Origin: Candidatus Accumulibacter sp. UBA704
GTDB taxonomy: Bacteria > Pseudomonadota > Gammaproteobacteria > Burkholderiales > Rhodocyclaceae
Length of the DNA stretch: 9,303 nucleotides
Direction of reading: 5' to 3'
Assembly: GCA_002304785.1 (NCBI GenBank)
Contig: DBMG01000013.1
Span: 94,919 to 104,221, forward strand
The position numbers and the translations under genes were made by a program. The notes under the pieces are model-generated. The model saw only the letters and a program-made list of their open reading frames with translations, was not told where the DNA came from and searched no databases. Shown in pieces: positions 6,534 to 9,303 of the stretch. The number at the start of each line of letters is the position of its first letter. The stretch's first letter is position 1.

Positions 6534-7463
6534 TTGAACTCATCCATCAGCGTGGCGCGGATTCGCCTGGCCGAATGCATGCTCCTCCTGGTTGCCCTGG
6601 TATGGGGGATGAATCCGCCGGTGATCAAATTGGGGCTGCAGCACATTCCGCCCTTGCCGTACAACGTCGCGCGGATGGTCGTCGGGAGCATCGTCGCGCT
6701 GGTGGCGCTTGGGCTGTCGGGGCGCTATCGCCGGCCATCCCGAGCCGATATATGGGTCCTTCTGCGTGCCAGCCTCTTCGGTTTCTTCGTCTTCCAGGTT
6801 TGCTTTACGGAAGGGATTCAAAGAACCACCTCGGGCAACGCGGCATTCATGTTCTGTCTGCTGCCTGTATTCGTGCTGTTGCTCAATCGCTTCTATGGTT
6901 TCGACACGATCAATCGCGCTGTGGTGATAGGCATCGCCTGCTCGATTGCCGGTATCGGTCTGATCGTGCTGGGCGCAGGCAAGGAAGTGAGTCTGGCCGG
7001 GAATCACCTGCTTGGCGCGCTGCTCATCCTTGGATCTCAGGTCGGTTATGCGTACTACACGGTGTTTTCAAAGGAACTGCTGGAACGTTACTCGACCTAT
7101 CAGGTCACTGCATCCCTGATGGTCATTACCACCGTACTGCTGCTCGCCGTGTCGGTACCAGACATGCGCAGCGTGGCGTGGACGGATTTGCCCGCATCGG
7201 CATGGGGAAGTGTTGTCTTTTCAGCCGTTTTCGGGCTTTGCCTGGGCAATTTCTTGTGGATATGGGGTTCCGGGGTCATTGGCACGTCCCGCGCTTCGAT
7301 TTTCAACAATCTGACACCGGTATTTGCCGTCATCACCGCCTATTTTTTGCTCGGAGAAACCTTTGGTTCCCTTCAGGCCGTCGGTGCTATTTTCGTATTT
7401 TCCGGCGTTTATTTCACTCGTAACCGCGACCGCTTCCTGCGCAAGGATGCCGTTGCTTCATAA
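6534..7463 (+). CDS. EamA/DMT family transporter
   Basis: A member of the drug/metabolite transporter superfamily (10-TMS EamA type) in the inner membrane, probably exporting a small metabolite. The substrate is not predictable from the sequence. From the chosen start it has 309 residues, about ten hydrophobic helices and two EamA repeats. Repeat one opens with VWGMNPPVIK. Repeat two starts near LLGALLILGSQVGYAYY and ends with the typical PVFAVITAYFLLGE segment. The start is uncertain. TTG 6534 has GGGAAG at 6521-6526, seven bases upstream, and leaves a normal short N-terminus. GTG 6495, directly abutting the previous stop, would add 13 Arg-rich residues. Either way the gene follows the secreted-protein gene closely enough for one transcript. 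Confidence 0.88.
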   Translation: MNSSISVARIRLAECMLLLVALVWGMNPPVIKLGLQHIPPLPYNVARMVVGSIVALVALGLSGRYRRPSRADIWVLLRASLFGFFVFQVCFTEGIQRTTSGNAAFMFCLLPVFVLLLNRFYGFDTINRAVVIGIACSIAGIGLIVLGAGKEVSLAGNHLLGALLILGSQVGYAYYTVFSKELLERYSTYQVTASLMVITTVLLLAVSVPDMRSVAWTDLPASAWGSVVFSAVFGLCLGNFLWIWGSGVIGTSRASIFNNLTPVFAVITAYFLLGETFGSLQAVGAIFVFSGVYFTRNRDRFLRKDAVAS

Positions 7464-7474
7464 CTGGATCAATC

Positions 7475-7918
7475 ATGACCATTCGCGCGCTCATTCTGCG
7501 TTTCACCGTTGCATATCTGCTTTCGCTGATTTTTGCTTTTCTGCTTGTCGTCTATTTCAGGAACAGCAGCACCCTGACAGTCACGACCGCCGCGTTGGCG
7601 GCATCCACGTTTTATGTCTGCCAGGCGTTCTGCAGGAAAAACGGGCGGGTGTTCAGCCGGCGGGAGATGTTGCAGGTCTGGGCAGCGTTCCTGGCCATCG
7701 ACATCGTTCTGCAAGGGGTGGGGGTCCTGTCCTTCGTCGGAACGGCACAGGAAAACATCGCCCGACTGCAGCAGTTCGTCGCAGGCGAATTCGTCTTCAT
7801 CGCCCTGTTCCAGGGGGCTTGTATCTTGCTATTCATCTTCCTTGCGGGAAAAGTCGCGTCGAAAAAGATGCTTGCCGCGCCAGTGGGAAGCGTGTCTGAA
7901 AAGGATCAGAAGCCATGA
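7475..7918 (+). CDS. Four-helix membrane protein, ABZJ_00895-like
   Basis: A 147-residue inner-membrane protein with four predicted helices (about 8-28, 35-53, 66-89 and 103-127). A basic loop after helix 2 (CRKNGRVFSRRE) and the overall pattern recall the ABZJ_00895 family of uncharacterised proteins. I hold that family name with moderate confidence, and no function is known to me. It begins 11 bases after the EamA stop, with only a weak GGA upstream, and its final ATGA overlaps the start of creA. It is therefore probably translated from the same mRNA and coupled to creA. Confidence 0.8.
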   Translation: MTIRALILRFTVAYLLSLIFAFLLVVYFRNSSTLTVTTAALAASTFYVCQAFCRKNGRVFSRREMLQVWAAFLAIDIVLQGVGVLSFVGTAQENIARLQQFVAGEFVFIALFQGACILLFIFLAGKVASKKMLAAPVGSVSEKDQKP

Positions 7919-8376
7919 CGCGTGCTGCGGTGGCCGTGGCCGCATTCGTCCTATATGCCACTTCGGCAGCGGCAGAAACGATCGGCTGCGTCACTACCGA
8001 GTGGAAACTGGTCGGTGCCAATCACAAAGTCTGCGTTGAATCGTTCAACGATCCAAAAATACCCGGGGTAACGTGCCACGTCAGCCAAGCGCGGACCGGA
8101 GGAATCAGCGGGAGTTTCGGTCTGGCGCAGGATCCGTCGCAATTCTCCCTGGCGTGTCGTCAGACCGGGCCGATCAGCCTGCCCGACAGGTTGCCGAAAG
8201 ACGCCGTCGTTTTCAGCGAAGACACGTCGATCCTGTTCAAGGAAACCCGGGTCGTTCGCATGTGGGACGAAAAGAACCGGACGCTGGTCTATCTGGCGAT
8301 CAGCCGCAAACTGATCGAGGGCGCACCCGCCAACAGTATTTCGACCGTGCCCGTAATGCCCTGGGGAGGGCGCTGA
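7915..8376 (+). CDS. creA: CreA family periplasmic protein
   Basis: A 153-residue member of the CreA family, named for the first gene of the E. coli creABCD locus. Its biochemical role is unknown. Residues 1-20 are a signal peptide ending SAAA. The mature protein shows the family's landmarks in order: an EWKLVGANHKV segment, FNDP.IPGVTCHVSQARTGGI, GSFGLAQDPSQF, ACRQTGPI, and the near-invariant C-terminal VPVMPW. It has four cysteines (25, 40, 54, 81), enough for two disulfides, whereas the E. coli protein as I recall it keeps only the last two. It overlaps the preceding gene by 4 bases. No creB, creC or creD gene is next to it. Confidence 0.93.
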   Translation: MTRAAVAVAAFVLYATSAAAETIGCVTTEWKLVGANHKVCVESFNDPKIPGVTCHVSQARTGGISGSFGLAQDPSQFSLACRQTGPISLPDRLPKDAVVFSEDTSILFKETRVVRMWDEKNRTLVYLAISRKLIEGAPANSISTVPVMPWGGR

Positions 8377-8386
8377 GCCTGCCGTA

Positions 8387-8406
8387 TTACAAAATGTTAC
8401 AAATTG
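8387..8406 (+). promoter_or_regulatory. Tandem 10-mer repeat, possible OmpR-family response-regulator site
   Basis: TTACAAAATG (8387-8396) is followed directly by TTACAAATTG (8397-8406), one mismatch in ten. Head-to-tail half-sites at a 10-11 base period are the known binding mode of OmpR/PhoB-family regulators. The spacing of TACA and GTTACA resembles published RstA/OmpR-type boxes. It starts 10 bases after creA and lies about 85 bases before the 15-codon ORF. A possible -10 (CATACACT, 8433-8440) lies downstream but is weak. Confidence 0.4.
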
Positions 8407-8478
8407 CCGATGAGCCGCCAAGCCGCAATTGGCATACACTTTGGTGGCGATCTGAACGTCGCGCTTTCGACAACCTTC

Positions 8479-8484
8479 AAGGAG
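8479..8484 (+). promoter_or_regulatory. Consensus Shine-Dalgarno of the 15-codon ORF
   Basis: AAGGAG sits 8 bases before ATG 8493. It is one of the best ribosome-binding sites in the window, which is the main reason to take so short an ORF seriously. Confidence 0.7.
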
Positions 8485-8492
8485 TACACGCC

Positions 8493-8540
8493 ATGGCCAC
8501 CAAGAAAAAAACCAAGGGCAAGAAACCCGCCCCGAAGTGA
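8493..8540 (+). CDS. 15-residue lysine-rich peptide, possible leader peptide
   Basis: The ORF MATKKKTKGKKPAPK has seven lysines in 15 residues and ends with TGA. It is too short for routine gene calling. A consensus AAGGAG lies 8 bases upstream, and three consecutive RNA hairpins start 6 bases after the stop, the last being an intrinsic terminator. That context fits a regulatory leader peptide for the membrane-protein gene starting at 8622. Other readings are a free-standing basic micropeptide, or the remnant of a longer Lys/Ala/Pro-rich histone-like tail. I know no named homologue. Confidence 0.5.
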   Translation: MATKKKTKGKKPAPK

Positions 8541-8546
8541 TTTCTG

Positions 8547-8585
8547 ACAGGCTTGGCCTGTTTGTTGACCAACAAAGAAGCAGGC
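8547..8585 (+). promoter_or_regulatory. Competing hairpins of a putative attenuator (segments 1, 2, 3)
   Basis: Segment 1, ACAGGC (8547-8552), pairs with segment 2, GCCTGT (8556-8561), in a 6-bp hairpin with loop TTG. TTGTT/AACAA (8562-8566, 8571-8575) form a small middle hairpin. As an alternative, segment 2 GCCTGTTTGTT (8556-8566) can pair with AACAAA plus CAGGC (8571-8576, 8581-8585): 11 bp with a 4-base bulge GAAG. That pairing uses the 5' arm of the following terminator, so it would act as an antiterminator. The pairings are seen directly in the sequence; the regulatory role is inferred. Confidence 0.45.
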
Positions 8586-8606
8586 GAGAGTCTGCTTTTT
8601 TGTTTT
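8578..8606 (+). terminator. Intrinsic terminator with GAGA tetraloop
   Basis: AAGCAGGC (8578-8585) pairs with GTCTGCTT (8590-8597) over 8 bp, including one G-U, and is capped by a GNRA loop (GAGA). TTTT, G and TTTT follow. It ends the transcript carrying the 15-codon ORF and lies only about 16-25 bases before the next start codon on the same strand. Confidence 0.85.
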
Positions 8607-8621
8607 ACTCTGACTCAAGTT

Positions 8622-9303
8622 ATGAGCCTTCTTGCCGACGCGCCCCTAGATCCGTTCCGGCCACGCGATTTTCTTCGCTTTCTGGTCGGTTCGGCATTGT
8701 TGTGCATGCTGGGCATGATCCTGCTGCAGGAGCTTTGCAGTGCAGCGACGACCTGGCTGGTTATTCGCATCGCCCACGACATCACGGACGGCACCGTGGC
8801 GGCGGGAAACTTCGCCTGGATCGTGTGTTCGCAGACGATCTCCTACGTGGCGGGAGCGGTGAGTTGGATTTTTGCCGAGCGCGCGGGGTTCTCTGCCTAT
8901 TCCCGCTACATGTTGCACTTCGCACGCAAGAACCGATTTCAGACGGCCTTGCTCAATGACTCGGTTGCGCGCGAACAGACCGAGCCTTTTCTGACCAGCG
9001 AAACGTTTCATGTCTGCTTTGAATTGATCTTCACCCTCCAGTTTCACTTGCGATTGTTTTTCCAGTTGCTTTTCAACTCGCTGGTGCTCGGTCTGGAAAT
9101 CGACGCCGGTCTGCCGCTGGCCTTTGCGGCGGCTTTTGTCATTCTGGCAACGCTGCAATGGTTCCTGCGCCAGCCGCTTGCCGACGCCTATCTGCACAAC
9201 CAGCGCATGACCAATCGCATGACGGCGCGCACCTATAACGCCTGGGACAACATCTTCACCGGCAACCGCTACAATTTTGCCTTCTGGCACCGCGATTTTC
9301 GCC
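8622..9303 (+). CDS. Polytopic membrane protein resembling a type-1 ABC exporter transmembrane domain (partial)
   Basis: The frame is open from ATG 8622 to the window edge (227 residues visible, 3' end missing). Hydrophobic helices are seen at about 18-37, 64-85, 145-158 and 164-182. The layout resembles the first four helices of type-1 ABC exporters: a helix pair, an amphipathic stretch with RNRFQTALLND near 104-113, a second helix pair, then a long polar helix with NRMTARTYNAWDNIFTGNRYNFAFWHRDF. The resemblance is to the fold pattern rather than to a named family. A nucleotide-binding domain, if present, lies outside the window. No Shine-Dalgarno is visible before the ATG, and the terminator just upstream leaves almost no room for a separate promoter. 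Confidence 0.7.
   Translation, partial: MSLLADAPLDPFRPRDFLRFLVGSALLCMLGMILLQELCSAATTWLVIRIAHDITDGTVAAGNFAWIVCSQTISYVAGAVSWIFAERAGFSAYSRYMLHFARKNRFQTALLNDSVAREQTEPFLTSETFHVCFELIFTLQFHLRLFFQLLFNSLVLGLEIDAGLPLAFAAAFVILATLQWFLRQPLADAYLHNQRMTNRMTARTYNAWDNIFTGNRYNFAFWHRDFR

Noticed and set aside
6404..7423. 339-codon frame overlapping the EamA gene
   Set aside because: Its product is Arg/Gly/Cys-rich with no hydrophobic pattern, while the other frame gives a clean 10-helix transporter.
8502..8959. Programmed -1 frameshift at the A7 run of the 15-codon ORF
   Set aside because: The -1 frame stays open to 8959, but its product is Arg/Ser-rich and overlaps the better-supported membrane-protein frame. 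No stimulatory structure is suitably placed.
1..9303. CRISPR array, insertion sequence or prophage
   Set aside because: I saw no spaced direct repeats, terminal inverted repeats or transposase-like or phage-like proteins on either strand.

Overview
The window (9.3 kb, GC-rich, strongly GC-biased third codon positions) looks like ordinary chromosomal DNA of a betaproteobacterium. A member of the Rhodocyclales such as a Dechloromonas or Azonexus relative would fit, but that placement is my inference from gene content and codon use, not from a marker gene. I see no IS element, phage gene, CRISPR array or integrase.

Layout. 1-51 is the tail of an unidentified + strand gene, followed by a clear intrinsic terminator (91-123). 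182-2032 (+) is a TPR plus SPINDLY/OGT-type glycosyltransferase. It converges on a cytoplasmic diguanylate cyclase (2187-3977, -) with an intact GGEEF motif and I-site. Upstream of the cyclase and divergent from it lies an unusual tRNA-Thr(UGU) (4084-4157). The tRNA has a perfect -10 box and a UUCG-capped terminator. Next is a SemiSWEET/PQ-loop protein (4270-4527, +), whose end overlaps the end of the msrPQ pair (6178 down to 4513, -). MsrP and MsrQ form the periplasmic methionine-sulfoxide repair system.

Divergent from msrP is a compact + strand run: a small secreted protein with two cysteines (6267-6494), an EamA/DMT transporter, a four-helix membrane protein resembling the ABZJ_00895 family, and CreA. 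Spacings are minimal and the last two genes overlap by ATGA, so they are probably co-transcribed. Most of these products act in the membrane or periplasm.

The right end holds the least ordinary structure. After creA come two tandem 10-mers resembling an OmpR-family operator, then a 15-codon lysine-rich ORF with a consensus Shine-Dalgarno sequence. Directly after its stop codon are three adjacent hairpins, the last an intrinsic terminator with a GAGA loop. The 3' arm of the first hairpin can instead pair with the 5' arm of the terminator, which is the arrangement of a leader-peptide attenuator. The next gene, a membrane protein resembling the transmembrane part of a type-1 ABC exporter, starts about 20 bases after the terminator and runs off the window. 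This is the best candidate here for an undescribed regulatory element; its function is inferred from pairing alone.
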